From NCBI GenBank assembly GCA_036985755.1, contig BTQG01000001.1, positions 33,486 through 97,485 on the forward strand: a DNA stretch of 64,000 nt, given 5' to 3'. Source of the DNA: JACZST01 sp036985755. GTDB lineage: Bacteria; Actinomycetota; Acidimicrobiia; Spongiisociales; UBA5794. The position numbers and the translations under genes were made by a program. Numbering within the stretch: position 1 is the first letter of the stretch; each line of letters starts with the position of its first letter. Below the pieces are notes generated by a model. It did not search any database. It had not been told where the DNA came from and saw nothing but the letters and a program-made list of their open reading frames with translations. Positions 42,924 to 52,239 of this stretch are shown piece by piece.

Positions 42924-43958
42924 ATGCGACTCGGAATCAACCTCGGATACTGGGGCACGGCGGTCGCTGAGGATTCGAGCATCATCACCGAAGTCGAGAA
43001 GCTCGGTTACGACTCGGTGTGGACCGCAGAGGCCTACGGCGCCGATGCGTTGACACCGCTGGCGTTTCTGGCCGCTCGCACCGAAACGATCAAACTCGGT
43101 GCGGGCATCATGCAGATGCCGGCACGGTCGCCGGCGATGACCGCCATGACCGCCGCCACCATCGACCAGATGTCGAACGGCCGGTTCCTGCTCGGCCTCG
43201 GCGTGTCAGGGCCCCAGGTCGTCGAGGGCTGGCACGGCCGGCCCTACGGCAAGCCGCTCGGGCTCACTCGCGAATACGTCACCATCGTGCGCAAGGCGCT
43301 CGCCCGCGACGAGCCGGTGACCTTCGACGGCGAGCACTACCAGATCCCGTATCGAGGCGAGGGGGCAACGGGGCTGGGAAAGCCGCTGAAGCTGATGCTG
43401 AAGCCGAAGAACCCGCAGCTCCCCATCTACCTGGCCGCCATCGGACCGAAGAACGTTCGGCTCACCGCAGAGATCGCCGACGGTTGGCTGCCAATCTTCT
43501 ACTCGCCGGAGCGGGCCGAAGCCATCTACGCGCCGCTGCTCGCCGAGGGCTTCGGGTATTCCGGAGAGTCGGAAAAGGCCAAGAGATTCGACATCGCCGC
43601 CTCGGTATTCGCCTCGGTCACCGACGACCTCGACCGGGCAAGGCTCGAGGCCAAACCCGTGCTGGCGCTGTACATCGGGGGAATGGGCGCTAGGGGGAAG
43701 AACTTCTACAACGATCTGGCGGGGCGCTACGGCTACGAAGAGGCTGCACACCAGATCCAGGAGCTGTACCTGGAGGGCAAGAAGATGGAGGCGCTGCGAG
43801 CGGTTCCCGACGAGCTCGTCGATGAGCTCAGCCTCATCGGGAGCAAGGAGCGAATCGCCGATCGCCTCGACGTCTGGAAACAAGCCGGGGTCACCACCTT
43901 GATCCTCAACACCACGAACCCAAAGACGCTGCGAACCCTGGCCGAACTCGTCCTGTAG
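42924..43958 (+). CDS. LLM-class (F420-dependent type) oxidoreductase
   Basis: 344 residues, TIM-barrel luciferase-like fold. LGINLGYWGTA at the N-terminus, the AARTETIKLGAGIMQMPARSP strand-loop, MSNGRFLLGLGVSGP and LPIYLAAIGPKNVRLTAEIADGWLP are typical of actinobacterial F420-dependent LLM enzymes. FMN cannot be excluded. Substrate unknown. An upstream ATG (42813) is discarded because the domain and its promoter start here. Confidence 0.87.
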   Translation: MRLGINLGYWGTAVAEDSSIITEVEKLGYDSVWTAEAYGADALTPLAFLAARTETIKLGAGIMQMPARSPAMTAMTAATIDQMSNGRFLLGLGVSGPQVVEGWHGRPYGKPLGLTREYVTIVRKALARDEPVTFDGEHYQIPYRGEGATGLGKPLKLMLKPKNPQLPIYLAAIGPKNVRLTAEIADGWLPIFYSPERAEAIYAPLLAEGFGYSGESEKAKRFDIAASVFASVTDDLDRARLEAKPVLALYIGGMGARGKNFYNDLAGRYGYEEAAHQIQELYLEGKKMEALRAVPDELVDELSLIGSKERIADRLDVWKQAGVTTLILNTTNPKTLRTLAELVL

Positions 43959-43985
43959 CAGCCCTCCGTTACCGCCGGCCGGGCG

Positions 43986-43991
43986 TAGGCT
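43986..43991 (+). promoter_or_regulatory. -10 box TAGGCT of a leaderless transcript
   Basis: Six bases before the ATG of the peptidase gene, 28 bases after the previous stop; no Shine-Dalgarno. Confidence 0.5.
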
Positions 43992-43997
43992 CCGCCG

Positions 43998-45491
43998 ATG
44001 CGCCGGAGGCAGATGTACGCGTCCTTTGTTGTGCTCGCTCTCGTCGCCGTGGCGTGCGGCCCGACGACCACCACCACCACCACCACCACAAACACGACGC
44101 TACCTCCAACGTCGGCCACGCCCACAACCACCACTACCGCGACCACCGCGACCACAGCGGCGCCGGTTTCGACGGTGGGGGCGGCCGGCATCGGCGACGA
44201 CTACTACCCGACGCTGGGCAACGGCGGTTACGACGTCGAGCATTACGAGCTCGATCTGTTCTACGACCCCGACGAGAACATGCTCGACGCCGCCGTCATC
44301 CTCACCGCCGTCGCCACCCAGGATCTGACCGCGTTCAACCTCGACTTCGCAGGATTCGACATCGTCGACCTGCGCGTCGGCGACCTGCCGGCCACCTTCG
44401 AGCGCAATGCGGGCGAGCTGACCATCACCCCGAAGATTCCGATTGCCGCCGGCGAGCGGTTCGACGTCACCGTTGCCTACGCCGGCAATCCTGGACCAGC
44501 TGCGTCGGCGGCCTTCCCCAACCTCGCCACCGGGTGGCAAGAAGGACCGGATGGCGAGCAATACGTCATTGCCGAGCCGGATACCGCCCACACCTGGTTC
44601 CCGTCCAACGATCATCCTCTGGACAAGGCCACCTTCTCCTTCTTTGTCACCGTCCCCGATGGTTATGCCGTCGCCGTCACCGGGGAGTTCCTCGGCACCG
44701 AATTGGGACACCGGACCGGGGAAACGCTCACCTACGCCTGGGAGATGTCGACACCGATGGCGCCCTACCTGGCGACGATCGTCATCGGTGAGGGTTACCA
44801 GCTCGTCGACGACCCGGTGTCGACCGAGGCGGCGGGGATTCCCATCCGCAACTTCCTTCCCCCCGATCTGGTTGCCAACCCACCCGACGCCCTGGATGAC
44901 ACCGGCGAGATGCTCACCGCCCTCGAACAGGCCTTCGGACCATATCCGTTCGATCGCTACGGCATAGCGGTGGTCGGGGGGTTCCCGGCTGCCCTGGAGA
45001 ACCAGACGCTTTCGGTGTTCGGCCGCTCGATGGTCGAAGCTCCCTTCTTCGAGTTCGTCCTGGTCCATGAGTTGGCCCATCAGTGGTTCGGCAACTCGGT
45101 GTCGGTCGCCCAGTGGAGCGACATCTGGCTCACCGAAGGGTTTGCGACCTACTCCGAGTTGGTGTGGATCGAACATCGCCAGGGCCGAGCCGCCTACGAC
45201 CGGGTCGTCGCCGACCGTCGCCGGGCGGCGACGACCGCAGGGTATCCGCCACCCGGCCTCCCGCCCCCGAGCAACCTGTTCAACGGTGGCGTCTACCAAC
45301 TGGGCGGGCTGCTGCTCGTCGACCTCCGCGATGAAATCGGTGACGATGCGTTTTTCACCTTGCTCAGAACCTACGCCGCCGAGTTCGCCGACGGCAACGC
45401 CACCACAGAAGATTTCATCGCCCTTGCCGAGGACATCTCGGGCCAGGACCTCGACGAGTTCTTCCAGGTCCGGCTCTACGAGCCGCTGTGA
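43998..45491 (+). CDS. M1-family metallopeptidase, lipoprotein
   Basis: 497 residues. Lipoprotein signal ending LVAVAC, followed by a run of Thr (about 10 in a row) and a Thr/Ala/Pro linker that would hold the enzyme off the membrane. The M1 zinc site HELAHQW...E is complete: VHELAHQWFGN with the downstream Glu in WLTEGFATY, 18 residues after the second His. The exopeptidase GAMEN motif appears as AALEN. The N-terminal beta domain is shorter than in full aminopeptidases N (about 850 residues), and the C-terminal helical domain is missing. Confidence 0.9.
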   Translation: MRRRQMYASFVVLALVAVACGPTTTTTTTTTNTTLPPTSATPTTTTTATTATTAAPVSTVGAAGIGDDYYPTLGNGGYDVEHYELDLFYDPDENMLDAAVILTAVATQDLTAFNLDFAGFDIVDLRVGDLPATFERNAGELTITPKIPIAAGERFDVTVAYAGNPGPAASAAFPNLATGWQEGPDGEQYVIAEPDTAHTWFPSNDHPLDKATFSFFVTVPDGYAVAVTGEFLGTELGHRTGETLTYAWEMSTPMAPYLATIVIGEGYQLVDDPVSTEAAGIPIRNFLPPDLVANPPDALDDTGEMLTALEQAFGPYPFDRYGIAVVGGFPAALENQTLSVFGRSMVEAPFFEFVLVHELAHQWFGNSVSVAQWSDIWLTEGFATYSELVWIEHRQGRAAYDRVVADRRRAATTAGYPPPGLPPPSNLFNGGVYQLGGLLLVDLRDEIGDDAFFTLLRTYAAEFADGNATTEDFIALAEDISGQDLDEFFQVRLYEPL

Positions 45492-45520
45492 ACAGGCCTT
45501 ATCCCGGCCGTCCAGCGACC

Positions 45521-45526
45521 TAAGGT
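45521..45526 (+). promoter_or_regulatory. -10 box TAAGGT of a leaderless transcript
   Basis: Six bases before the GTG at 45533, which therefore seems preferable to the ATG that directly follows it. The same purines could also act as a weak Shine-Dalgarno. Confidence 0.4.
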
Positions 45527-45532
45527 GAGATC

Positions 45533-46354
45533 GTGATGGAGCAAGCTGCCAAAGCTGCACACTTCCTCGAGCTTCACCACCGCGACACGCCCTTGCTGCT
45601 TCCAAACCCGTGGGATCCGGGTTCCGCCAAACTCTTCGCATCGATCGGGTTCCAGGCGCTGGCTACGACGAGCTCAGGGCACGCCGCCACCCTCGGCCGC
45701 CTCGATGGAGGGGTAACCAGAGACGAGGCGCTCGGTCACGCCGCCATCATCGTGACGGCTACTGCTCTCCCGGTGAGCGCCGACCTCGAGAAGGGTTTTG
45801 CCGATGATCCTGCTGGCGTTGCCGAAACGGTGCGCCGCGCCGTTGAAGTGGGGCTGGCCGGTTGCTCAATAGAGGATTTCACCGCTCGAGAGGACGCACC
45901 GATCTACGATGCCGAGCTCGCCGCCGACCGGGTTGCGGCGGCGGCTGAGGCTGCTCACGCCGGTCCGGTCCACCTCACGCTCACTGCTCGAACCGAGAAC
46001 TATCTACACGGCCGTCCCGATCTGGCCGACACCATCGCCCGGCTGCGGTCGTTTCAGGAGATGGGAGCAGACGTCCTGTACGCGCCGGGCCTCACCGAGG
46101 TGGGCGACATCCGGGCTGTGGTGGAAGCCGTCGATCTCCCGGTCAACGTGCTCGCACTTCCCGGGGCTCCCAACGTCCAGGAGCTCGCCGCAGTCGGAGT
46201 GAAGCGGATCTCGGTTGGCAGCGGTTTCAGCCTCGTCGGCCTGGCGGCGATCGCCGAGGCGGCGAGCGAGTTCCTCAACGAGGGAACGTACCGTTTCTGG
46301 CAAACGGCCGCTGCCGGTGTCGAAGCTCGTGACACCGCCTTTTCTCAATCGTGA
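45533..46354 (+). CDS. isocitrate lyase/PEP mutase family protein
   Basis: 273 residues, TIM barrel. LLLPNPWDPGSAKLFASIGF at the N-terminus, DLEKGFADDP (metal-binding Asp/Glu region) and CSIEDFTARED mark the PEP mutase/2-methylisocitrate lyase superfamily. The classic KKCGH-type catalytic Cys of isocitrate lyases is absent at the gate loop (here DLEKGF), so it is more like carboxyPEP or oxaloacetate-cleaving members. GTG start, with an ATG as the next codon. Confidence 0.85.
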   Translation: MMEQAAKAAHFLELHHRDTPLLLPNPWDPGSAKLFASIGFQALATTSSGHAATLGRLDGGVTRDEALGHAAIIVTATALPVSADLEKGFADDPAGVAETVRRAVEVGLAGCSIEDFTAREDAPIYDAELAADRVAAAAEAAHAGPVHLTLTARTENYLHGRPDLADTIARLRSFQEMGADVLYAPGLTEVGDIRAVVEAVDLPVNVLALPGAPNVQELAAVGVKRISVGSGFSLVGLAAIAEAASEFLNEGTYRFWQTAAAGVEARDTAFSQS

Positions 46355-46432
46355 CCGCCGGCGAGGCCGACATCGTGCCTCACCCCCCGAAATCGCCCGT
46401 CGATGACCGGCGGCTGGATGACCGGCCACCGC

Positions 46433-46438
46433 TACCGT
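46433..46438 (+). promoter_or_regulatory. -10 box TACCGT of a leaderless transcript
   Basis: Eight bases before the gnd ATG; no Shine-Dalgarno. Confidence 0.5.
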
Positions 46439-46446
46439 CACCTGCC

Positions 46447-47859
46447 ATGACGGACCAAGCAGACATCGGCCTCATCGGGCTCGGCGTGATGGGAAGAAAC
46501 CTCGTCCTCAACATGGACGAGCACGGCTACCGCGTCGCCGTGTTCAATCGGACCACCGAACGTGTCGACGACTTTCTTGCCGGCGAAGCGGCGGGAACCA
46601 AGGTGATCGGAACTCACTCTGTCGAGGACCTCGTCGCCGCCCTGGGGCGGCCGCGCAAGGTCTTGTTGATGATCCCCGCAGGCAAGGCGGTCGAAGATCA
46701 GATCGATACATTGTTCCCGATGCTCGACCGCGGCGACATCATCATCGACGGGGGCAACTCTCTGCACAGCGACACCGAGCGACGCGTCCGCGAACTCGCC
46801 GAGCACGACATCCACTATGTGGGCATGGGTATCTCCGGGGGTGAGGAGGGGGCGCGCCACGGGCCATCGATCATGCCGGGGGGATCAGAGGCTGCCTGGC
46901 CCCTGATCAAGGATCTCGTCCAGGACATAGCCGCCGACGCCGAGGGCGAGGCGTGCGGAGATTGGGTCGGTGGGGGCGGGGCCGGGCATTTCGTCAAGAT
47001 GATCCACAACGGAATCGAATACGGCGACATGCAGGTCATCGCCGAGGCCTACGACGTCATGCGACGGGGACTCGGGATGGCCGCCTCCCAGATGCAGCCG
47101 GTGTTTGCCAAATGGAACGAGGGGCGCCTCAACTCCTTCCTCATCGAGGTCACCGCCAGGATCCTGGGTGTCGAAGGCGAGGACGAGGTGCCGCTTGTCG
47201 ACGAGATCCTCGATGCCGCAGCGCACAAGGGCACCGGCACCTGGACGGTAATTGCCTCGATGGATGAGTCGACCCCGACGACGCTGGTGGCAGAGGCGGT
47301 GTACGCCCGGTTCCTCTCCTCGCTGGTCGAGGAACGCGCCGCAGCCTCCGGGGAGCTCACCGGTCCGCCGAGTGCGATCACCGAGCACGCGGCAGATGTG
47401 ATCGACGACCTCGAAGACGCGGTGTACGCCTCCAAGATCGTTTCCTATACCCAGGGTTTCATGCTCTTCGATGCGGCGCGCGAGACGGCGGGATGGGACC
47501 TCGACCTTGGCACGATCGCTTCGCTATGGCGAGCGGGCTGCATCATCCGGTCGCAGTTCCTCTCCGAGATCACCACCGCCTACCGCATCCGTCCTCACGT
47601 CCCCAATCTGCTGCTCGATCCGTTCTTCTCGGAGGCAATCACCGCCGCCGAGCCGGGCTGGCGGCGCAGCGTGACCCGCGCCGTGTCGGCAGGAATCCCC
47701 GTCCCCGCCTACTCATCGGCGCTCGCCTTCTACGACGGCTACCGCTCCGAACGGCTCCCGGCGAACCTCATCCAGGCCCAACGCGACTTCTTTGGGGCTC
47801 ACACCTACGAGCGGATGAACCGACCCCGCGGTGAGTTCTTCCATTCCTCGTGGGAGTGA
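46447..47859 (+). CDS. gnd: 6-phosphogluconate dehydrogenase, decarboxylating
   Basis: 470 residues. Oxidises 6-phosphogluconate to ribulose 5-phosphate with NADP. Cofactor loop IGLIGLGVMGRNLVLNM, DGGNSLHSDTERR, the substrate loop GMGISGGEEGARHGPSIMPGG, the catalytic Lys in HFVKMIHNGIEYGDMQ, and AAHKGTGTWT near 260. Full-length dimeric type. Position next to the transhydrogenase genes fits a shared role in NADPH balance. A leaderless promoter fixes the start; an upstream ATG (46351) is rejected. Confidence 0.96.
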   Translation: MTDQADIGLIGLGVMGRNLVLNMDEHGYRVAVFNRTTERVDDFLAGEAAGTKVIGTHSVEDLVAALGRPRKVLLMIPAGKAVEDQIDTLFPMLDRGDIIIDGGNSLHSDTERRVRELAEHDIHYVGMGISGGEEGARHGPSIMPGGSEAAWPLIKDLVQDIAADAEGEACGDWVGGGGAGHFVKMIHNGIEYGDMQVIAEAYDVMRRGLGMAASQMQPVFAKWNEGRLNSFLIEVTARILGVEGEDEVPLVDEILDAAAHKGTGTWTVIASMDESTPTTLVAEAVYARFLSSLVEERAAASGELTGPPSAITEHAADVIDDLEDAVYASKIVSYTQGFMLFDAARETAGWDLDLGTIASLWRAGCIIRSQFLSEITTAYRIRPHVPNLLLDPFFSEAITAAEPGWRRSVTRAVSAGIPVPAYSSALAFYDGYRSERLPANLIQAQRDFFGAHTYERMNRPRGEFFHSSWE

Positions 47860-48698
47860 AACGGCCCCCACCCCGGGTCCTCCCTGCCTTGATCACGCCG
47901 TTCGGGGCCGATGGTTCCGTCGACGCCGAGGCCCACCGGCACAACCTGAGCACTCTGGCGGGCCGTGGTGTGGAGGGATTCGTCATGAGCGGCTCCACAG
48001 GCCAGGGACCGTACCTGATGCCAGGCGAACGCGAGATGCTGGTCTCTACGGCCCGCGGGGTGCTCGGCCCAGGCTCGTATCTGCTGTGTGGTGTCCAGGC
48101 AGAGTCGTTGGCTCAGGCTCTCGGCCAGGCGGAAGAGGCCGCCCAAGCCGGTGCCGATGCCCTGCTGGCGATGACCCCAACCACCCTGGTACGCGGCAAC
48201 GACGAAGCCGTCGCCCGGTTCTACCGGGAACTCGGCGATCGGGCCCCATTGCCCCTCTTCGTGTACTCGGTCCCCGCCACCACCGCCTACCAGATCCCCG
48301 TCGAGGTGACGGTCGAGCTTGCCAGCCACCCCAACATCATCGGGATCAAGGATTCCGGTGCCGAGGCGCACCGGGTCCCGCCGCTCGCCGCCGCCATCGC
48401 CGACGGCTTCGTGGTGATGGCCGGCTCGTCGCGGGTGGTCAACGAGTTCGTGCGTAACGGAGCACACGGCGCCGTCACCTCCTCGGCGAACTACGCCTTC
48501 GAGCTCATCGTCGACACCCTCACCGACGGTGCGGCACAGCAGCGACTGACGGCTCTCGCCGGTGCCGTAGAAGCGTTCGGTCTCGCCGGTACCTACGCCG
48601 CCGCAGAGGCCACCGGGCTCATCGCCGGTGCGATGCGGCCGCCACTCCAGCCCCTGGACGCAGCAGACCGCGCCAAGGTCGCCGACCTCTTCTCCTAA
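47850..48698 (+). CDS. DapA-like class I aldolase (dihydrodipicolinate synthase family)
   Basis: 282 residues. The family pattern is visible: PALITPFGADGSVD at the N-terminus, GSTGQGPYLMPGERE for the usual GTTGE, the proton-relay Tyr in LFVYSVPATT and the Schiff-base Lys in IIGIKDSG. The GSTGQ and PATT changes argue for another keto-acid aldolase rather than the lysine-pathway enzyme, perhaps linked to the sugar-acid chemistry of gnd. GTG start, 10 bases inside the end of gnd. Confidence 0.82.
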   Translation: MGVKRPPPRVLPALITPFGADGSVDAEAHRHNLSTLAGRGVEGFVMSGSTGQGPYLMPGEREMLVSTARGVLGPGSYLLCGVQAESLAQALGQAEEAAQAGADALLAMTPTTLVRGNDEAVARFYRELGDRAPLPLFVYSVPATTAYQIPVEVTVELASHPNIIGIKDSGAEAHRVPPLAAAIADGFVVMAGSSRVVNEFVRNGAHGAVTSSANYAFELIVDTLTDGAAQQRLTALAGAVEAFGLAGTYAAAEATGLIAGAMRPPLQPLDAADRAKVADLFS

Positions 48699-48752
48699 CC
48701 GAGTCACCCCGGATCGGGTTGCGGCGACTTCACGTCGACGGCTCGATTCCGG

Positions 48753-48758
48753 TACCGT
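48753..48758 (+). promoter_or_regulatory. -10 box TACCGT of a leaderless transcript
   Basis: Eight bases before the pntAA ATG; no Shine-Dalgarno. Confidence 0.5.
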
Positions 48759-48766
48759 GCCCGCCG

Positions 48767-49903
48767 ATGCGAATCGGAATCCCCAAAGAGCAGGCCGCTA
48801 GGGAGAACCGGGTCGCCGCGGTTCCGGCCTCGGTCAAAACCTTTGTCGACTGGGAGTGGGACGTAGCGGTCGAGACCGGAGCAGGTGTCGCCGCCGGCTA
48901 CCCGGACCAAGCCTTCATCGATAGCGGAGCCACCATCGCCGCCGACGCGGCGACGGCACACGACGCCGACCTGGTGCTGCGTGTCGGCCCACCCACCCAC
49001 GACGAGATCGCCATGCTCCACGCGGGGTCGGTGTTGTGCGGGTTTCTCGATCCGTTCGTGGCCACCGACCTCATCGAGACCCTCGCTTCTCGCGGCGTCA
49101 CCGCGGTGGCGGTCGAAGCCATTCCCCGCATCACCGTGGCACAGTCGATGGATGCCCTGTCATCACAGGCCAACGTCGGCGGTTACGCCGCGGTGCTGCT
49201 TGCCGCTTCGGTCTCGCCCAAGTTCCTGCCCATGTTGGTCACCGCCGCCGGCACCATCCCACCGGCCCGCGCCCTCGTGCTCGGCGTCGGAGTAGCCGGC
49301 CTACAGGCGATCGCTACCTTCAAACGGCTCGGCGCCGTCGTGTTTGCCTACGACATCCGACCCGAGACCAAGGAGCAAGTGGAGAGCCTCGGAGCCAAGT
49401 TCGTCGAAGCACCCACCCAGGCGGCAGACGAGGGCGGCTACGCCACCGAGGTCGACGATGACACTGCCGCCCGCCAGCAGGAGGTGTTGGCGACCTTCGT
49501 TGCCGACTCCGATGTCATCGTCACCACCGCCCAGATCCCGGGCAGGGCCGCCCCAAGACTGATCACCGAGGAGATGATCACACCGATGCACCCGGGATCG
49601 GTGATCGTCGACATGGCAGCTTCGACCGGAGGCAACGTCGCCGGGTCGCGGCCCGATGAGATCGTCGACGTCGGCGGGGTCGCCATCTACGGCCCGACCG
49701 ACCTAGCCAGCAGGGTGGCAACAGACTCCAGCCGCATGTATGCGAGAAACCTTCAGGAGATCGCCAACAGGATGCGCACCGAGACCGGCATCACCATCGA
49801 TCTCGACGACGACGTTATCGGCCCTGCCACGATCACCCACGAAGGGGCGATCGTGAACCCGCGGACCCGATCGGTCATGGAACTGGACGAGGAGGGGTCG
49901 TGA
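48767..49903 (+). CDS. pntAA: NAD(P) transhydrogenase, alpha subunit part 1 (NAD-binding domain I)
   Basis: 378 residues, soluble. MRIGIPKEQAARENRVAAVP starts the alanine-dehydrogenase/PNT N-domain; ALVLGVGVAGLQAIATFKRLG is the NAD-binding loop, followed by YDIRPETKEQVES; the mobile loop region has ITTAQIPGR-like VTTAQIPGRAAPRL. Works with the two membrane subunits encoded directly downstream to couple hydride transfer from NADH to NADP with proton flow. The ATG is fixed by the -10; an in-frame codon at 48719 is upstream of it. Confidence 0.95.
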   Translation: MRIGIPKEQAARENRVAAVPASVKTFVDWEWDVAVETGAGVAAGYPDQAFIDSGATIAADAATAHDADLVLRVGPPTHDEIAMLHAGSVLCGFLDPFVATDLIETLASRGVTAVAVEAIPRITVAQSMDALSSQANVGGYAAVLLAASVSPKFLPMLVTAAGTIPPARALVLGVGVAGLQAIATFKRLGAVVFAYDIRPETKEQVESLGAKFVEAPTQAADEGGYATEVDDDTAARQQEVLATFVADSDVIVTTAQIPGRAAPRLITEEMITPMHPGSVIVDMAASTGGNVAGSRPDEIVDVGGVAIYGPTDLASRVATDSSRMYARNLQEIANRMRTETGITIDLDDDVIGPATITHEGAIVNPRTRSVMELDEEGS

Positions 49904-50196
49904 GCGAAGAGTTCATTCAGGGCATCGTGGTGTTCGTCCTCGCCGCCTTCGTCGGTTTCGAGGTGATCTCAAAGGTCCCGGCGACGCTGCACACCCCGCT
50001 CATGTCGGGGGCAAACGCTATCTCCGGGATCACCATCGTCGGCGCCCTCATCGCCGCCGGCTTCGGTGAGGGCACGGTGGCGGCAATTCTCGGATTCCTT
50101 GCCGTCACCTTCGCCACCATCAACGTCGTCGGCGGCTTCCTGGTCACCGACCGCATGCTCGAGATGTTCAAGAGGAAGCCGGCGAAGAGAGAATGA
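49900..50196 (+). CDS. pntAB: NAD(P) transhydrogenase, alpha subunit part 2 (membrane)
   Basis: 98 residues with three membrane segments (IQGIVVFVLAAFVGFEVI, AISGITIVGALIAAG, AILGFLAVTFATINVVGGF). It supplies the alpha part of domain II. GTG start overlapping the pntAA stop as GTGA; ends ATGA with pntB. Confidence 0.95.
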   Translation: MSEEFIQGIVVFVLAAFVGFEVISKVPATLHTPLMSGANAISGITIVGALIAAGFGEGTVAAILGFLAVTFATINVVGGFLVTDRMLEMFKRKPAKRE

Positions 50197-51560
50197 TCAC
50201 CCTGCTCTACCTTGCCGCAGGCGCCCTGTTCATCCTCGGACTGCGCGGCCTCGGCTCGCCACGCACGGCGCGGCGGGGCAATCTGCTCGCCGCCGTCGGC
50301 ATGTTGCTCGCCATCGTGGTCACCGTCGCCGACATCATCGATGAGCCGGGAGTCGTCTGGTGGACGATCATCGCCGGACTGGTCGTCGGTGGCGGTATCG
50401 GGGCCTACCTCGCCCTCAGAGTGCAGATGGTCGCCATGCCGCAACTGGTGGCCGCGTTCAACGGCTTCGGCGGCGGCGCCTCCGCTCTGGTGGCATCGGC
50501 AGAGGTGGTGGCCACCGACGGCGCCTTCTCCACCGAGACCGCGGTCACCGTTGCCTTGTCCATTGCCATCGGTGTCGTCACCCTCTCCGGCAGCTTCGTC
50601 GCCTACGCCAAACTCCAGGGTCTGATCACCGGCCGCCCGATCGGACTGCCCGGCGGCCCGTGGTTCAATGCGGCGCTGGGCGGCATCGCAGTAGGGGTCG
50701 GGATCTGGGCGGTGGTCTCTGGCGATCCCATCGCCTATTGGGTCCTCGCCGGAGTCACCTTCATCCTCGGCATCACCGCCGTCATCGCCATCGGGGGCGC
50801 CGACATGCCGGTGGTGATCTCGCTGCTCAACTCGCTGTCCGGGGTCGCCGCCGCCATGGCCGGTTTCGTGATCACCAACCAGGCGCTGATCATCGGCGGT
50901 GCCTTGGTAGGCGCAGCCGGTCTCATCCTCACCATCCAGATGTCGGAGGCAATGAATCGATCGCTTGCTCATGTCCTGTTCGCCGGCTTCGGCACCGATG
51001 GCGGCCCTGCGATCGATGCAGGCGACAAGCCGGTGAACAGAGCGTCGGCAGACGACGTCGCCATCTCGCTGGCCTACGCCCAGACCGTCATGGTCGTTCC
51101 CGGTTACGGGCTTGCAGTGGCCCAGGCGCAACACGCGGTTCGCGAGCTCGCCAACGCTCTCGAAGCCCGCGGCATCACCGTCGAGTATGCCATTCACCCC
51201 GTTGCCGGCCGCATGCCGGGGCACATGAACGTGCTGCTCGCCGAAGCCGACGTTCCCTACGATCTGCTGCTGGACCTCGACCACTCCAACCCGAAGCTGC
51301 CCAACACCGACGTCGCGCTCGTCGTCGGCGCCAACGATGTGGTCAACCCTTCGGCCAGGGACGATTCGTCGAGCCCGATCTATGGCATGCCCATCCTCGA
51401 GGTCGACCTGGCGAGGACCGCGGTGGTGTTGAAGCGCAGCCTCTCCCCTGGTTTCGCCGGCATCGACAATCCGCTCTTCTACAAGGAGACCACGATGATG
51501 CTGTTTTCCGACGCCAAGGCGGGTCTCGAAGCGGTGCTGGCCGCTCTCGAGGAGCTGTAG
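50193..51560 (+). CDS. pntB: NAD(P) transhydrogenase, beta subunit
   Basis: 455 residues. The N-terminal ~270 residues form eight to nine membrane segments of domain II (with GGADMPVVISLLNSLSG); the C-terminal NADP-binding domain III contains VPGYGLAVAQAQHAV, HPVAGRMPGHMNVLLAEA, VIGANDVVNP-like VVGANDVVNPSAR and KRSLSPGFAGIDNPLFY. Complete subunit. A proton-translocating transhydrogenase is a main NADPH source in bacteria. Confidence 0.96.
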   Translation: MITLLYLAAGALFILGLRGLGSPRTARRGNLLAAVGMLLAIVVTVADIIDEPGVVWWTIIAGLVVGGGIGAYLALRVQMVAMPQLVAAFNGFGGGASALVASAEVVATDGAFSTETAVTVALSIAIGVVTLSGSFVAYAKLQGLITGRPIGLPGGPWFNAALGGIAVGVGIWAVVSGDPIAYWVLAGVTFILGITAVIAIGGADMPVVISLLNSLSGVAAAMAGFVITNQALIIGGALVGAAGLILTIQMSEAMNRSLAHVLFAGFGTDGGPAIDAGDKPVNRASADDVAISLAYAQTVMVVPGYGLAVAQAQHAVRELANALEARGITVEYAIHPVAGRMPGHMNVLLAEADVPYDLLLDLDHSNPKLPNTDVALVVGANDVVNPSARDDSSSPIYGMPILEVDLARTAVVLKRSLSPGFAGIDNPLFYKETTMMLFSDAKAGLEAVLAALEEL

Positions 51561-52153
51561 TGCAGTTCGCCGAGGTGGTGCAGCGCCGTCGCATGGTGCG
51601 CAACTACACCGGCGAGCCCGTCGGGCCCGAGGTGCTCGATCGCATTCTCGACACCGGGGTTCGGATCCCATCGGCCGGGTTCTCCCAGGGGGTCTTCCTG
51701 GTCGCCGTCACCGATGAGAAAACGCGGAGCGAAATCGCCAGGCTGTGCGGCGAGGAGGAATATGTCGCCGATGGATTCGACGCCTGGATCTCCCGAGCGC
51801 CGGTACACATACTCGTCTGTGTCTCTGCTGCGGTCTATGCCGATCGGTACGCCGCGGAGGACAAGGGCGGTCCGGACAGCCCGATGGCGAAGGCGAGCAA
51901 TTGGCCGGTCCCATACTGGTGGGTCGACGGAGGGGCTGCCATGCAGAACCTGCTGCTTGCCGCCGTAGACGAGGGCCTCGCCGCCGGCTTCCTCGGATCA
52001 CAGCGAATGCCCGAGATCAAGGCCCTGCTCGGCATACCCGGCGACGTCTCCCCGATCGGGATCGTCACCATCGGCCATCCGGCACCGGACCGCAGGTCGG
52101 GATCACTCAAACGCGGCCGCCGACCCGACACCATCCACCGCGACCGCTGGTAG
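51560..52153 (+). CDS. nitroreductase-family flavoprotein
   Basis: 197 residues. VVQRRRMVRNYTGEPV at the N-terminus and the RIPSAGFSQG segment are the FMN-binding signature; AAMQNLLLAAVDEGLAAGFLG is the conserved central helix. GTG start sharing one base with the pntB stop (TAGTG), so it is the fourth gene of the transhydrogenase operon and may use the NADPH produced. Substrate unknown. Confidence 0.87.
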   Translation: MQFAEVVQRRRMVRNYTGEPVGPEVLDRILDTGVRIPSAGFSQGVFLVAVTDEKTRSEIARLCGEEEYVADGFDAWISRAPVHILVCVSAAVYADRYAAEDKGGPDSPMAKASNWPVPYWWVDGGAAMQNLLLAAVDEGLAAGFLGSQRMPEIKALLGIPGDVSPIGIVTIGHPAPDRRSGSLKRGRRPDTIHRDRW

Positions 52154-52207
52154 GCCCTCCAGCCCACGGTTCGATGCCTTCTCGGCACGTGGCGTCGCTT
52201 TGGTCGG

Positions 52208-52213
52208 TACGAT
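52208..52213 (+). promoter_or_regulatory. possible -10 box TACGAT before the SAM synthetase
   Basis: 26 bases upstream of the ATG, which would leave a leader of about 20 bases. No convincing Shine-Dalgarno in it. The 86-base spacer holds nothing else. Confidence 0.35.
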
Positions 52214-52239
52214 GCACCGATCAACAGCCAACGGATGCC

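Noticed and set aside
49917..51671. 584-codon minus-strand frame opposite the transhydrogenase genes
   Set aside because: It runs antisense to three well-supported subunits and its translation is rich in Gly, Asp, Arg and His with no recognisable domain.
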